64,000 nucleotides of DNA from Phycicoccus sp. CSK15P-2. GTDB lineage: Bacteria; Actinomycetota; Actinomycetes; Actinomycetales; Dermatophilaceae. The stretch spans positions 1-64,000 of the forward strand of contig NZ_JAFDVE010000002.1 in NCBI RefSeq assembly GCF_016888005.1, read 5' to 3'. Shown piece after piece: positions 28,667 to 38,500 of this stretch (position 1 is its first letter; every line of letters starts with the position of its first letter). The notes beneath the pieces were generated by a model, which made no database searches, was not told the origin of the DNA, and worked only from the letters and a program-made list of their open reading frames with translations. The translations under genes and the position numbers were made by a program.

Positions 28667-29197
28667 TCAGGGGAGGCCGGGTCCGGGAGACCTCGCCGCC
28701 GTCCGTGACCGCCGCGCGCGCTCGGCCGCCTCGTCCGGGTCGAACGGCAGCTCCTCGTAGGCGTCACCGACCACCATCCGTCCACTCTCGACCACCCGGA
28801 AGACCGTGCCCGCCAGGCCGTGCAACGCGGCCGCCGCCCCGGGTGCGACCTCGTCGTCGAGGACCCGGCACGGCGCCGCGACCCGGACGACCTCGAGCAG
28901 CACCTCGCCGACCCGTGCCCGGGCGCCCGGAACCGACACCACCGGGCCGTGCGAGACCGTGACGTTGCGCCGGGTGCCCTCGGCCGGGACGGGTGTCCCG
29001 AGCCGCTCGCCGGCCGTCGCCAGCCCGTCCGAGGACTGCACGGTGACGTGCCGGTGCCGGCTGCCGTGGTAGCGGTCGCCGACGATGCCCGTCCCGGTCT
29101 CGACCTGCACGGACGGCACGGAGCGCATCGGCAGGCGTCGGCCGGGGGCGACGTGCAGCGCCACCACGGTCGGTGGCTCGCCGGGCTGCGGTCCCAT
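28667..29197 (-). CDS. MOSC domain protein
   Basis: A 176-residue protein that consists mostly of a MOSC beta-barrel, the domain of molybdenum cofactor sulfurases and YiiM-type proteins. It has GIVGDRYHGSRHRHVTVQ and the conserved Cys in APCRVLDD near residue 100. MOSC proteins handle sulfur or reduce N-hydroxylated compounds using molybdenum cofactor. The ATG at 29197 is preceded by GGGGCAGG; a GTG at 29212 would add five residues. No molybdenum genes are nearby, so the role is unclear. Confidence 0.82.
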   Translation of the reverse strand: MGPQPGEPPTVVALHVAPGRRLPMRSVPSVQVETGTGIVGDRYHGSRHRHVTVQSSDGLATAGERLGTPVPAEGTRRNVTVSHGPVVSVPGARARVGEVLLEVVRVAAPCRVLDDEVAPGAAAALHGLAGTVFRVVESGRMVVGDAYEELPFDPDEAAERARRSRTAARSPGPGLP

Positions 29198-29248
29198 GCC
29201 TGCCCCAACCACCCCGTCCGTCCCGACATTTCGGGGTCACCCCGACAT

Positions 29249-29287
29249 GTCCACGAGACCCCGGTTCCGAACCGGGGTCTCGTGGAC
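29249..29287. repeat. Perfect 19-bp palindrome with a one-base centre
   Basis: The arms at 29249-29267 and 29269-29287 are exact reverse complements around a single C. It lies between the divergent MOSC and SURF1 genes, upstream of both, so it is not a simple terminator for either. Confidence 0.8.
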
Positions 29288-29294
29288 GAACCGT

Positions 29295-29330
29295 GGTCTC
29301 GGCGGTCTCGGCGGTCTCGGCGGTCTCGGC
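29295..29330. repeat. Four exact copies of a 9-bp tandem repeat
   Basis: GGTCTCGGC is repeated four times without change, ending 56 bases before the SURF1 start codon and starting seven bases after the large palindrome. Confidence 0.9.
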
Positions 29331-29386
29331 AGCTCCGGACCGACGAGCCGACGACGACGTCCGGACCGGTCACGTAGCCTCGTGAC

Positions 29387-30145
29387 GTGCTGCGGACCGC
29401 CCTGACCCCGAGGTACCTCGGGCTGCTCGGGCTCGTCCTCGTCGTGGGCGTCGCGTTCGTGCTGCTCGGCCGCTGGCAGCTCGGGGTGGCGCAGGGGACG
29501 GCCCACGAGGAGGCCGTCGAGCGGGCCCGCTCGGCGGCTCCGGTCGTGCTCACCGACGTCCTGGCACCACACTCGTCGTTCCCCGGCGAGATGTCGTCCC
29601 GGCCGGTCACCGTGACCGGCCACTACACCGGGGGGCAGCTGCGCGTCCCGGACCGCCGCCTCGACGGTGCGAGCGGGTCCTGGGTGCTCACGCCCTTCGT
29701 CGTCGACGCCACGGACGCCACCCTGCCCGTCCTCCGTGGCTTCCTCCCCGAGGGGGCCGACGCGGGCGAGCCGCCCACCGGGCCGCTGACGCTCTCCGGG
29801 GGGCTCGCCCCGCCCGAGTCGCCGTCGTCGGTGGACACCGGGCCGGGAGAGATCGGCTCGGTGGACACCTCCGTCCTGGTCAACACCTGGGACGGCGACC
29901 TCTACAACGCGTTCCTCTTCCTCCAGGCCGAGACCCCGGCCACCGGCCCGCAGCTGACCAAGGTGCCGACCCCGCTCGGACCGACCGGGGTGACGTGGCG
30001 CAACGCCGCCTACGCGGTCCAGTGGTGGGTCTTCGCCCTCTTCGCGCTCTGGCTCTGGTGGCGGATGGTCCGCGAGGAGCACCAGCGGACCGGTGCGGAC
30101 CACGCGGACGGCTCCGGCGACAATGGGGTCCGTGAGCACCTCTGA
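29387..30145 (+). CDS. SURF1 family cytochrome c oxidase assembly protein
   Basis: A 252-residue membrane protein with the SURF1 layout: one N-terminal helix (about residues 10-28), an extracytoplasmic domain, and one C-terminal helix (about 205-225). GRWQL just after the first helix and the VTVTGHY, VLTPFV and RNAAYAVQWWVFALFALW segments are typical. SURF1 proteins help insert haem a into cytochrome c oxidase. TAGCCT at 29375-29380 lies six bases before the GTG start. It overlaps the DUF3817 gene, a usual neighbour in actinobacteria. Confidence 0.9.
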   Translation: MLRTALTPRYLGLLGLVLVVGVAFVLLGRWQLGVAQGTAHEEAVERARSAAPVVLTDVLAPHSSFPGEMSSRPVTVTGHYTGGQLRVPDRRLDGASGSWVLTPFVVDATDATLPVLRGFLPEGADAGEPPTGPLTLSGGLAPPESPSSVDTGPGEIGSVDTSVLVNTWDGDLYNAFLFLQAETPATGPQLTKVPTPLGPTGVTWRNAAYAVQWWVFALFALWLWWRMVREEHQRTGADHADGSGDNGVREHL

Positions 30146-30509
30146 GGCCCGCCCCGCCACCGTCATCGCGTCGGAGGACGTCGACGCCGTCCGTCCCCGC
30201 CTCACCTTCTTCAAGGTCATGGCGTTCGTCGTCGGGGTCGGGCTGCTCGTCCTCGTCGTCGAGATGGTCCTGTCCTACGGCTTCGGGATGAAGGGCGAGG
30301 CGAACCCGCTGCACTGGTGGCCGCAGCCGCACGGCTTCATCTACATGGTCTACCTCGTCGCGACGGCCGTCCTCGGCTTCAAGGTGGGGTGGTCGCTGCC
30401 CCGGATGGTGCTCGTCATGCTCGCCGGCTGTGTGCCGTTCCTCTCGTTCTGGGTCGAACGCCGCGTGGCGGGCGAGGTCGGGGCCGGTCTGCGCGCGGCG
30501 CGCCAGTAG
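30123..30509 (+). CDS. DUF3817 integral membrane protein
   Basis: A 128-residue protein with three hydrophobic segments and the [19 protein letters not shown] motif that marks DUF3817. Function is unknown; members are small actinobacterial membrane proteins often near SURF1 or guaA, as here. The ATG at 30123 lies inside the end of the SURF1 gene. A GTG at 30132, seven bases after GACAAT, is an equally reasonable leaderless start and would remove three residues. Confidence 0.85.
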   Translation: MGSVSTSEARPATVIASEDVDAVRPRLTFFKVMAFVVGVGLLVLVVEMVLSYGFGMKGEANPLHWWPQPHGFIYMVYLVATAVLGFKVGWSLPRMVLVMLAGCVPFLSFWVERRVAGEVGAGLRAARQ

Positions 30510-30519
30510 CCTTGCCGCT

Positions 30520-32172
30520 GTGAGCAACGCCCCGGAGCTGCCCGCCGACCCCTCGCCCGTCGACCCGTCGCACGCCGTCGTCGAGGGCGGTGAGCCGGTC
30601 CACCTCGCCGACCGGCCGGTACTCGTCGTCGACTTCGGCGCGCAGTACGCCCAGCTCATCGCGCGCCGGGTGCGGGAGGCCAACTGCTTCAGCGAGGTCG
30701 TCCCGCACTCGATGTCGGCCGACGAGATGCTCGCCAAGGACCCCGCGGCGATCATCCTCTCCGGCGGCCCGTCGTCGGTGTACGAGGAGGGCGCCCCGCG
30801 CCTCGACCCGGCGGTGGTCGAGGCGGGCGTCCCCGTCTTCGGCATGTGCTACGGGTTCCAGGCGATGGCGCTCGCGCTCGGCGGGCGGGTCGAGAGGACC
30901 GGGCTCTCGGAGTTCGGTGCGACGCCCGCGACGATCAGCGACACCGCGAGCACCCTGTTCAACGGCCAGCCCGGCGAGCAGTCGGTGTGGATGAGCCACG
31001 GCGACTCGGTGGCCGAGGCTCCCGGGGGGATGCGGGTCACGGCGAGCACCGCCGGCTCTCCGGTGGCGGGCTTCGAGGACGACGACCGCAAGCTCTACGG
31101 CGTGCAGTGGCACCCCGAGGTGATGCACTCGACGTTCGGGCAGCGCGTGTTGGAGAACTTCCTCGCCAAGGGTGCCGGCCTCACGGGCGAGTGGACGGCC
31201 GAGAACGTCGTCGAGGAGCTCGTCGGGGCCGTGCGCGAGCAGATCGGCGAGGCGAGGGTCATCTGCGGCCTCTCCGGCGGGGTCGACTCCTCGGTGGCCG
31301 CCGCGCTCGTCCAGCGCGCCGTCGGCGACCAGCTGACCTGCGTGTTCGTCGACCACGGGCTGCTGCGGGCGGGGGAGGCCGAGCAGGTGCAGCAGGACTT
31401 CGTCGCCGCCACGGGGGTCGACCTCGTCACGGTCGACGCCGCCGACCGTTTCCTCTCGGCGCTCGCCGGGGTCAGCGACCCCGAGGAGAAGCGCAAGGTC
31501 ATCGGGCGCGAGTTCATCCGGGTCTTCGAGCAGGCCGCGCGCGACATCGTCGGGGAGCACGCGGGCGAGGGCGACCACCCGGTCGAGTTCCTCGTCCAGG
31601 GCACGCTCTACCCGGACGTCGTCGAGTCCGGCGGCGGCAGCGGCACGGCGAACATCAAGAGCCACCACAACGTCGGCGGGCTGCCGGAGGACCTCCGGTT
31701 CACGCTCGTCGAGCCGCTGCGCCTGCTCTTCAAGGACGAGGTGCGCCAAGTCGGTCTCGAGCTGGGCGTCCCCGAGGGCATCGTGTGGCGTCAGCCGTTC
31801 CCGGGGCCGGGCCTCGGCATCCGGATCGTCGGCGAGGTCACCCAGGAGCGGCTCGACGTGCTGCGTGCCGCCGACCGGATCGCCCGGCACGAGCTCTCGG
31901 CCGCCGGTATGGACCGCGAGATCTGGCAGTGCCCGGTCGTGCTGCTCGCCGACGTGCGCTCGGTCGGGGTGCAGGGTGACGGACGCACGTACGGGCACCC
32001 GATCGTGCTGCGCCCGGTGTCGTCCGAGGACGCCATGACGGCCGACTGGACACGCATCCCGTTCGAGGTCCTCGCGAAGATCTCCACACGGATCACGAAC
32101 GAGGTGCGCGAGGTCAACCGCGTCGTCCTCGACGTCACGAGCAAGCCGCCGGGCACCATCGAGTGGGAGTGA
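30520..32172 (+). CDS. guaA: GMP synthase (glutamine-hydrolysing)
   Basis: A 550-residue enzyme that aminates XMP to GMP with ATP and glutamine. The glutamine amidotransferase domain (about residues 25-220) has [17 protein letters not shown] and the catalytic Cys in FGMCYGFQ. The ATP-pyrophosphatase domain begins with the P-loop [14 protein letters not shown] near residue 250, and the dimerisation domain ends in the invariant [14 protein letters not shown] at 30507-30512, overlapping the DUF3817 stop, lies seven bases before the GTG start, so it can be transcribed on its own as a leaderless message. Confidence 0.97.
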   Translation: MSNAPELPADPSPVDPSHAVVEGGEPVHLADRPVLVVDFGAQYAQLIARRVREANCFSEVVPHSMSADEMLAKDPAAIILSGGPSSVYEEGAPRLDPAVVEAGVPVFGMCYGFQAMALALGGRVERTGLSEFGATPATISDTASTLFNGQPGEQSVWMSHGDSVAEAPGGMRVTASTAGSPVAGFEDDDRKLYGVQWHPEVMHSTFGQRVLENFLAKGAGLTGEWTAENVVEELVGAVREQIGEARVICGLSGGVDSSVAAALVQRAVGDQLTCVFVDHGLLRAGEAEQVQQDFVAATGVDLVTVDAADRFLSALAGVSDPEEKRKVIGREFIRVFEQAARDIVGEHAGEGDHPVEFLVQGTLYPDVVESGGGSGTANIKSHHNVGGLPEDLRFTLVEPLRLLFKDEVRQVGLELGVPEGIVWRQPFPGPGLGIRIVGEVTQERLDVLRAADRIARHELSAAGMDREIWQCPVVLLADVRSVGVQGDGRTYGHPIVLRPVSSEDAMTADWTRIPFEVLAKISTRITNEVREVNRVVLDVTSKPPGTIEWE

Positions 32173-32193
32173 CGCCCGGCATCGCGCCCCGGC

Positions 32194-32286
32194 TCAGCCG
32201 CTGAGCGCGGCCGTGACGACGATCGCGACTCCAGGCACTCGGCTGGTCGCACTGGTCCTTCCAGGGCCCTTGCCGGGCATGGTCAT
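32194..32286 (-). CDS. Possible 30-residue ORF coupled to the DNRLRE/FG-GAP gene
   Basis: An ATG at 32286 overlaps the stop of the secreted DNRLRE protein (ATGA) and opens a 30-codon frame with a hydrophobic end, VPGVAIVVTAALSG. GGGCAGG precedes it. The overlap is the only strong support. It could be a short coupled peptide, the remains of a longer gene, or chance. Confidence 0.2.
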   Translation of the reverse strand: MTMPGKGPGRTSATSRVPGVAIVVTAALSG

Positions 32287-35200
32287 CCTGCCCAGGTGAG
32301 GCCCGCCCATCCGGACATCGCTCTGCGCCGGGCCTCGAACGCCGTCGGCGTAATACCGGTGCCCGGGTAGTACTGGAAGTAGCCGGCCGGCTCGTTCCCC
32401 AGCGGCTCGGCCAGCTTGCCGAAGAGGTCCTGGTGCCCGTCGCCATCCCAGTCGCCGGCGGCGTAGATCCGCTCGTAGACGTTCCAGCCCGACGCGACCT
32501 TCACCCGTGGGCCGACTCCCGATCCGAGCAGACCCGGGTACAGCCAGAGGTCGCCGTTGGCGTCCCGGCCGATGATGTCCGCCAGAGCGTCTCCGTCGTA
32601 GTCACCCATCGTCACGATCATGTAGCCGGTCCACACATGGTCGACCTTCGAGCTCGGGTCCCCGGTCGGGCTGTCCTGGACGTGCCCGTTGCCGTCGCCG
32701 TGGAGCACCCGCACGTCTCCGTTCGACGCCTTCACGAGCAGGTCGGCGTTGCCGTCGTCGTCCCAGTCGCCGGGGGTGTGGACCTCGAGTGCGTCGGGGA
32801 CGACGACCGGCTCCTCGACATCATCGCCGCAGGCATCGAGGTCATCGATGCACTCGTCCTCGTCGATCTCCCCTGCGACGAGCCGGGTGACGGGCACGGC
32901 GCCCGGATACCACCCGGAGCCATCGCCCACCTGCACCATCAGGGCGCCCCCCTGGCCGAGGCTGACGAGGTCTCCGAAACCATCGGCGTTCCAGTCGACC
33001 TGGACGGGCCGGTAGTCGGTTGTGACATTCGTGGCGATCGGGGTGCGGCAGCCGCTGGCGGGGCCCCAGAACGGTGACCTCTGCCCTGACCCCAGATAGA
33101 GGCACGCGAGGCGGCTGCCGTTGCCCCATACGTTGCTGTCATCGCCCCACACGCTGATGACGTCCGGTCGGCCGTCGTTGTTCGCGTCCCGGGGCGTCCA
33201 CGGGCCCTGGGGTTCCAGGGGTGGCGCAGCGTGGAAGCTGTAGCCCGTCCACGCGCTCTTGTTGCCGGAGGCATCCTCCAGCACGACGCGCACGGTGTTG
33301 ACCTCGTCGGTCGGGACGAGGTCGACGGTGACCGGGCCCCCGGGGGACGACGGCTTGACGACGTAGGACGGCTCCTCGATCTCGTGGTGGGAGTTGACAC
33401 CCACGCGGTACGCCGTGGCGTCCGTCCCCGGCGCGCTGATCGTGAAGCGTCCCGGCGTGCCGGCCGGGAGCCCTTGGACCCAGTCCTCGTTGTCCGGGGT
33501 CTCGGGGTAGTCGGTGCTCGATACCGTCACGGCGGCAGGCGACGGGGCCTTGGTGTCGATCGTGAAGGAGCACTGCGTGGATGGCGAGGACTCCTCTCCC
33601 CCCGCGTAGGTCGTCACGTCCCAGCGGTACTTGGTGTTCGCGGTGAGCGACCCTTGCGTGAAGATCGTCGTGGCAGTCACCCCGCTGGTCACCTTGACGG
33701 ACCGAGTGTGGTTCGACGGGCGGGAGGTGCCGTTCTTCCACACCCGGAACCGGGCGTAGACGGTGCCGCCGTCGGGGTCGCGCGGCACGGCCTTCAGCGT
33801 GAGATCGGTGTTGCCGACGAGGCCGTTGGAGCAGGAAGTGGAGGGTGAGGTCGACAGACCGGTGGGCGTGGTCGGCCTGCTGTGGTACTTGATGTCGAGG
33901 GCGGGGTTGTTCTTGAACTTCTTCCAGGCGTACGTGTCGGACTCGTTGCCGGCACGCATCGCGAGCACGAGGTGGGTCCAGTTCTTGGACGCAGCCGTGG
34001 CGACCCCGGATCGCACGTTGAACTCGACTCCCCCGCCGTTGCCGGCGCACGAGGAGCTGCTTCCGCTCGGTGCCCAGTTGTACGCGAAGCTCTTGCTCGC
34101 CACCTTCGAGCTCCACGAGGGCTGCTTGCTCCACGTGGTCGAGCTGCTGAAGTTGCCCGTCACCCAGACCTGGACCTCACGAGCGCTGCACGACCACGAC
34201 CATGTATTCACCGCCCGGAAGGTGGCGCTGTCGACGACCTTGCCGTTGAGGCCCTTCACGTAGTAGCGGAAGAAGCTGCGACGCTTCATCCCGCCGTCCG
34301 CGCTGTAACCGACCGTGGCCTCGCGGGTGGCGTTGTAGTACGAGGTCCCGGAGTACGTCGAGTCGACATAGGCCCATGCCAGCCTGTTGCCGATGCTCGG
34401 GTCGATCGAGACCGGATAGCGAGTCTTCGGGTCGGTGAGCAGGTCGCTGGGAACGTCCAAGGTCACCGAGCCGTCTGCCACGGACAGTCCGACCGGTCGC
34501 TGACGGGCGTCGGGGTCCGGGCTGGTGCTGCGCTCGCCCCGGCCGTCGGGAGTCGTTCCCCGCTCCCAGGCCTGAGGAGTCATGCTCTCGAAGATGGCGC
34601 GGCCTTGCCGTCCCACGACCGCCAGCCCTCCGTTGGGTCGCTCGACGACCTTCGCGCCGGTGGCTCGCACGTCGAACCGCAGGCGACGGAGCGCCGGGTT
34701 TCGTCCTGCGGCCCGGTTCTTCACCTCGAACACCTGGGTGTACGAGCTCGGTCCCATCTCGATGACGAGGTCGACCCCGGGGAGCGCGTCGGGGTACCGC
34801 ACGACGTTCGCGTCGATCTCCGGCTGTGGCAGCGACTGGCCGGCCCAGGCCAGCTGCACCCAGGCTTCGTCCTCACGGAGCGTGATCACGCTGTCGGTCC
34901 CTGCGGCACCGAACGCGACGTCGATCGCTGCCCGCTTGGGCGCCACGGTGCCGTCGGGGCGCCGGACGAGAGTCGTGTCGACCTCCTTCCAGGTTCCGTC
35001 CTCGCGAACCCGGACCGGCAGGGCATGCGACGTCTGCCGGAACGACCCGTCGGGCTGCGCGTAGGTGATGGTGGTCTCGTCGGTCAGCGCGGACACCTCC
35101 ACCGGGTTCCCCGAGGTGCGGGCCTCTGCAGAGGCCTCTGCCTCCGTGAGGCCCCGAGCGTCCGGCCCGGTCGTCGTTGCCGCCTCGGCCGGCGACGTCG

Positions 35201-35312
35201 CCGAAGCCTCTGCGTCGGCGCGTGACCCCGCTCCGAGCCCGGTCGCCAACGCGAACGCAGCGGTGACGGCGAGTGCGCGGCGAGCCTGCGGAAGAGACGA
35301 GAAACCCATCAT
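32283..35312 (-). CDS. Secreted DNRLRE / FG-GAP repeat protein
   Basis: A 1009-residue exported protein. After a Sec signal (RRALAVTAAFALATGLGAG, cleavage near residue 35) come an Ala/Thr/Glu-rich stretch and a beta-rich region, then a DNRLRE domain (about residues 305-480), a fibronectin-like region (to about 600), and a C-terminal FG-GAP/VCBS part with five Ca-loop motifs: DANNDGRPD, DWNADGFGD, DWDDDGNAD, DYDGDALAD and DWDGDGHQD. Such domains mediate surface binding or adhesion. The gene is divergent from the RHS toxin across 264 bases, and the same pairing of large secreted proteins suggests a shared role. Two ATG codons (35312, 35309) follow a GGGG site; either may be the start. Confidence 0.85.
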   Translation of the reverse strand: MMGFSSLPQARRALAVTAAFALATGLGAGSRADAEASATSPAEAATTTGPDARGLTEAEASAEARTSGNPVEVSALTDETTITYAQPDGSFRQTSHALPVRVREDGTWKEVDTTLVRRPDGTVAPKRAAIDVAFGAAGTDSVITLREDEAWVQLAWAGQSLPQPEIDANVVRYPDALPGVDLVIEMGPSSYTQVFEVKNRAAGRNPALRRLRFDVRATGAKVVERPNGGLAVVGRQGRAIFESMTPQAWERGTTPDGRGERSTSPDPDARQRPVGLSVADGSVTLDVPSDLLTDPKTRYPVSIDPSIGNRLAWAYVDSTYSGTSYYNATREATVGYSADGGMKRRSFFRYYVKGLNGKVVDSATFRAVNTWSWSCSAREVQVWVTGNFSSSTTWSKQPSWSSKVASKSFAYNWAPSGSSSSCAGNGGGVEFNVRSGVATAASKNWTHLVLAMRAGNESDTYAWKKFKNNPALDIKYHSRPTTPTGLSTSPSTSCSNGLVGNTDLTLKAVPRDPDGGTVYARFRVWKNGTSRPSNHTRSVKVTSGVTATTIFTQGSLTANTKYRWDVTTYAGGEESSPSTQCSFTIDTKAPSPAAVTVSSTDYPETPDNEDWVQGLPAGTPGRFTISAPGTDATAYRVGVNSHHEIEEPSYVVKPSSPGGPVTVDLVPTDEVNTVRVVLEDASGNKSAWTGYSFHAAPPLEPQGPWTPRDANNDGRPDVISVWGDDSNVWGNGSRLACLYLGSGQRSPFWGPASGCRTPIATNVTTDYRPVQVDWNADGFGDLVSLGQGGALMVQVGDGSGWYPGAVPVTRLVAGEIDEDECIDDLDACGDDVEEPVVVPDALEVHTPGDWDDDGNADLLVKASNGDVRVLHGDGNGHVQDSPTGDPSSKVDHVWTGYMIVTMGDYDGDALADIIGRDANGDLWLYPGLLGSGVGPRVKVASGWNVYERIYAAGDWDGDGHQDLFGKLAEPLGNEPAGYFQYYPGTGITPTAFEARRRAMSGWAGLTWAG

Positions 35313-35576
35313 GAAACCCCATCGACATCTGCGAGATCCGAGTGCAGGAGCGCCCCCGGCCAAGCGGCGAAGAATCCCCCGAGAAGTGCTTGGACGCCTC
35401 ACAGCCGCGGCGAAAGAGTGCCAGATGTTCGTCGGGGGGTGCAAGCGATCGAGCCACTTTTCCTCTCGGCTTGACGTGGCGCGACTTTGCCGCCAAGGTG
35501 TGCCTCGCAACCACGGAGCCCAATGGGGGTGACGGGTGGGGACCGGGGTCCACGACCTCATCGGGGGAGTAGCCAG
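35313..35576. promoter_or_regulatory. Divergent control region of the DNRLRE and RHS genes
   Basis: This 264-base stretch has no convincing gene. Toward the RHS gene, TTGACG at 35471-35476 and CAAGGT at 35494-35499 are 17 bases apart, which would give a leader of about 70 bases before the RHS ribosome binding site (GGGGGAG). The -10 is a weak match. I found no clear promoter toward the DNRLRE gene and no operator palindrome. Confidence 0.4.
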
Positions 35577-38500
35577 ATGGATACGAGCAGGCCCTCCCGG
35601 GCGGTGCGGGGCGCCGGCCGCCGTGCCGCTCTCGCACCCGCCGTCGGAGCGGTCGCGATCATGGCGCTCATCGCCTCCGGGGTGTCGGTTCCCGATGCCC
35701 GGGCCGAGTCCTCGTGGTCGCCGACGCCCGTCGCGGACGAGTACCGGGTCCCGGGTAAGGACGTGGCAGAGCGCACCCTCCCGGTGTCGACTCCCCGAGG
35801 GACGACCCCCGGGAAGCCGCGTTGGCCCAGCGGGAAGGGGCGGGCGCGAGCCGCAGCCGTCTCGTCCGAACGCGGGACCCCCGTGAAGAGCACCCCCGTG
35901 CGGATCGCCGCGGAGGACGCCCCGGCCACGGGCGAGGACTGGGGGGTCGAGGTCCTCGACCGCTCGGTGTCGGACGCGGCCGGAGTGCCCGGAGTGCTGA
36001 TCTCGGTCGAGCCGCCCGAGGACGCGCGCGACTCGACCGTCGACGTGACGCTCGACTACGAGGACCTGCGCCGCGCGGTCGGCGCCGACTGGGCTTCGCG
36101 ACTCCGTCTGGTCGAGCTCGACCCGTGCCGGATCGAGACGCCGAAGTCGAAGGACTGCAACGACTTCCAGCCGCTTGAGTCGAGCAATGACCGTGAAGCC
36201 GCCACGGTGTCCGCGGCGATCGAGGTCGACGGCCCGACGCTGGTCGCCGCCGTGGCCGGCGACTCCGGGAGTACCGGCACGTACGCCGCGAGCTCGCTCG
36301 CTCCGTCGGGGTCATGGAGCGCGGGCGGGAACAGTGGTGGCTTCTCCTGGTCGCTGCCGATCGAGACCCCGTCGTCGCCCGGCGGCGTCACACCCCAGGT
36401 GGGTCTGGGGTACTCGTCGGCCTCCGTCGACGGCCGGCAGCCGTCCACGAACAACCAGGCCAGCTGGGTCGGTGAGGGCTGGGACTTCGCGCCGGGAAGC
36501 GTGGAGCGGCAGTACCAGTCATGTTCGGAGGACCTCTCCGGTAGCAACACGACGACGAAGACCGCAGACCTCTGCTGGTACGGCGAGAACGCGGTGCTGT
36601 CCCTCAACGGCGCCAGCCACGTCCTGGTCAAGACCGCGTCCGGTTGGCGCCTGAAGGACCACGACGGCTCGAAGGTCGAGCTGCTGACCGGAGCACCCAA
36701 CGGGGACAACAACGGGGAGTACTGGAGGCTCACGTCACCTGACGGGACCCAGTACTACTTCGGGCGCCACCGGCTGAAGAACTGGACGTCGGGCAAGTCT
36801 CAGACGAATTCGACGTGGACTGTTCCGGTCGCCGGAAACCAGGCCGGTGAACCGTGCCACGGGTCGTCCTTCGCGTCGTCATTCTGCAACCAGGCCTGGC
36901 GGTGGAACCTCGACCACGTGGTCGACGCACATGGCAACACCATGACGTACTACTACGTCAAGGAGTACAACTACTACGGCAAGAACCTTTCGCCGAGCCC
37001 TGTCCGGTACGTGCGTGGCGGATACCTGGCACGGATCGAGTACGGACAGCGTGACGGGAGCGAGTACAGCCAGCCGGCGCCGGCCCGGGTCGTCTTCGGT
37101 ACGAGCGAGCGCTGCGTCACCACCAGCACGTTCACCTGCTCCACCGCGAACTTCACCGTCGCGAACGCGTCGCACTGGCCGGACACGCCGGTGGACCTCA
37201 ACTGCACGTCCTCGGAGCAGTGCACCGGCCGGTACTCCCCGACGTTCTGGACGCGCAAGCGGCTGGCCACGGTCAGGACCCAGCACCTCGCGGCGGACGG
37301 GTCCACCTACTCGAACGTCGACCTGTGGGCGCTCAGCCACTCCTTCCCGTGGCCCACCGACGGCACGACTCCCGCGCTCTTCCTCAACAGCGTCAAGAGG
37401 ACGGGCTACACGGGTGGGACGTCGTCGATGCCGGCGATCACTTTCGATGCCGTCGAGCTGCCGAACCGTGTCGACAGCACGTCCGACGGCATGCCCCCGA
37501 TGCGCAAGCTGCGCGTCAACACCATCTTCGGCGAGACCGGGTCGGTCATCGGCGTGGACTACGACGGCGCGGAGTGCTCCCCGACGAACCTCCCGGCAAG
37601 CGACTCGAGCAACACCATGCGGTGCTACCCGGTGTGGTGGACGCCGGAGAACGCGACCGAGCCGATCAAGGAGTACTTCCACAAGTACACCGTCCGGGAG
37701 GTCCGCGAGCAGGACCGCACCGGCTCCCAGCCGGCGAAGGTGACGTCGTACGCCTACCTCGGCGGGGTCGGGTGGGCCTACGGGGACAGTCCCTTCGTCA
37801 AGCCCGAGCGACGGACCTGGAACGAGTACCGCGGCTACGGCACTGTCCGGACGACCTACGGCCGGTCCCCTGACGTCGTCGGGATGGAGGAGTCCACCTA
37901 CTTCCGGGGCATGCACGGGGACAAGCTGCCCAGCGGGACGCGCAGCGCCACCGTCAAGGACAGCGACGGGGCGAGCGTCACCGACCATCCCGAGTTCCAG
38001 GGCAAGGTGCGTGAGGTCAAGGTCTATGACAAGGCCGGCGGCAGCATGCTGTCGAGCACGTTGTCGCGACCGTGGAGAGGCGCCTCCCAGGGCAGCCAGT
38101 CGCGTCCGAACGGGGCGGCGGCGCTGACGAGCCGGCCCGTGGGTGTCGACCTCATGGAGTCGAAGACGAAGCTCGCGAACGGCAGCTGGCGTCGCACCAA
38201 GGTGGGGCACACACTCGACGGCAACGGCAAGATCGTCCGGGTCGACGACCTGGGCGACACCGGGGTCACCGGGGACGAGATGTGCACCCGCCACGAGTTC
38301 TCGACCGCAGGAGCCATCCAGACCCTGCCGCGCCGGACCACGGTGTACCGGAAGCCGTGCTCGGCGACCCCGGCTCTGCCGGCCGACCTGGTGTCGGACA
38401 CGAAGTTCCAGTACGACGGGCAGGCCTACGACAAGGCGCCGACGCACGGTGACCTCACCCAGACCTCACAGGTGACGTCGTTCTCCGGCTCGACCCCCGT

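Noticed and set aside
32192-32206. Terminator hairpin right after guaA
   Set aside because: The 7-bp arms are separated by one base only, which is too tight for a stable loop, and no T-tract follows.
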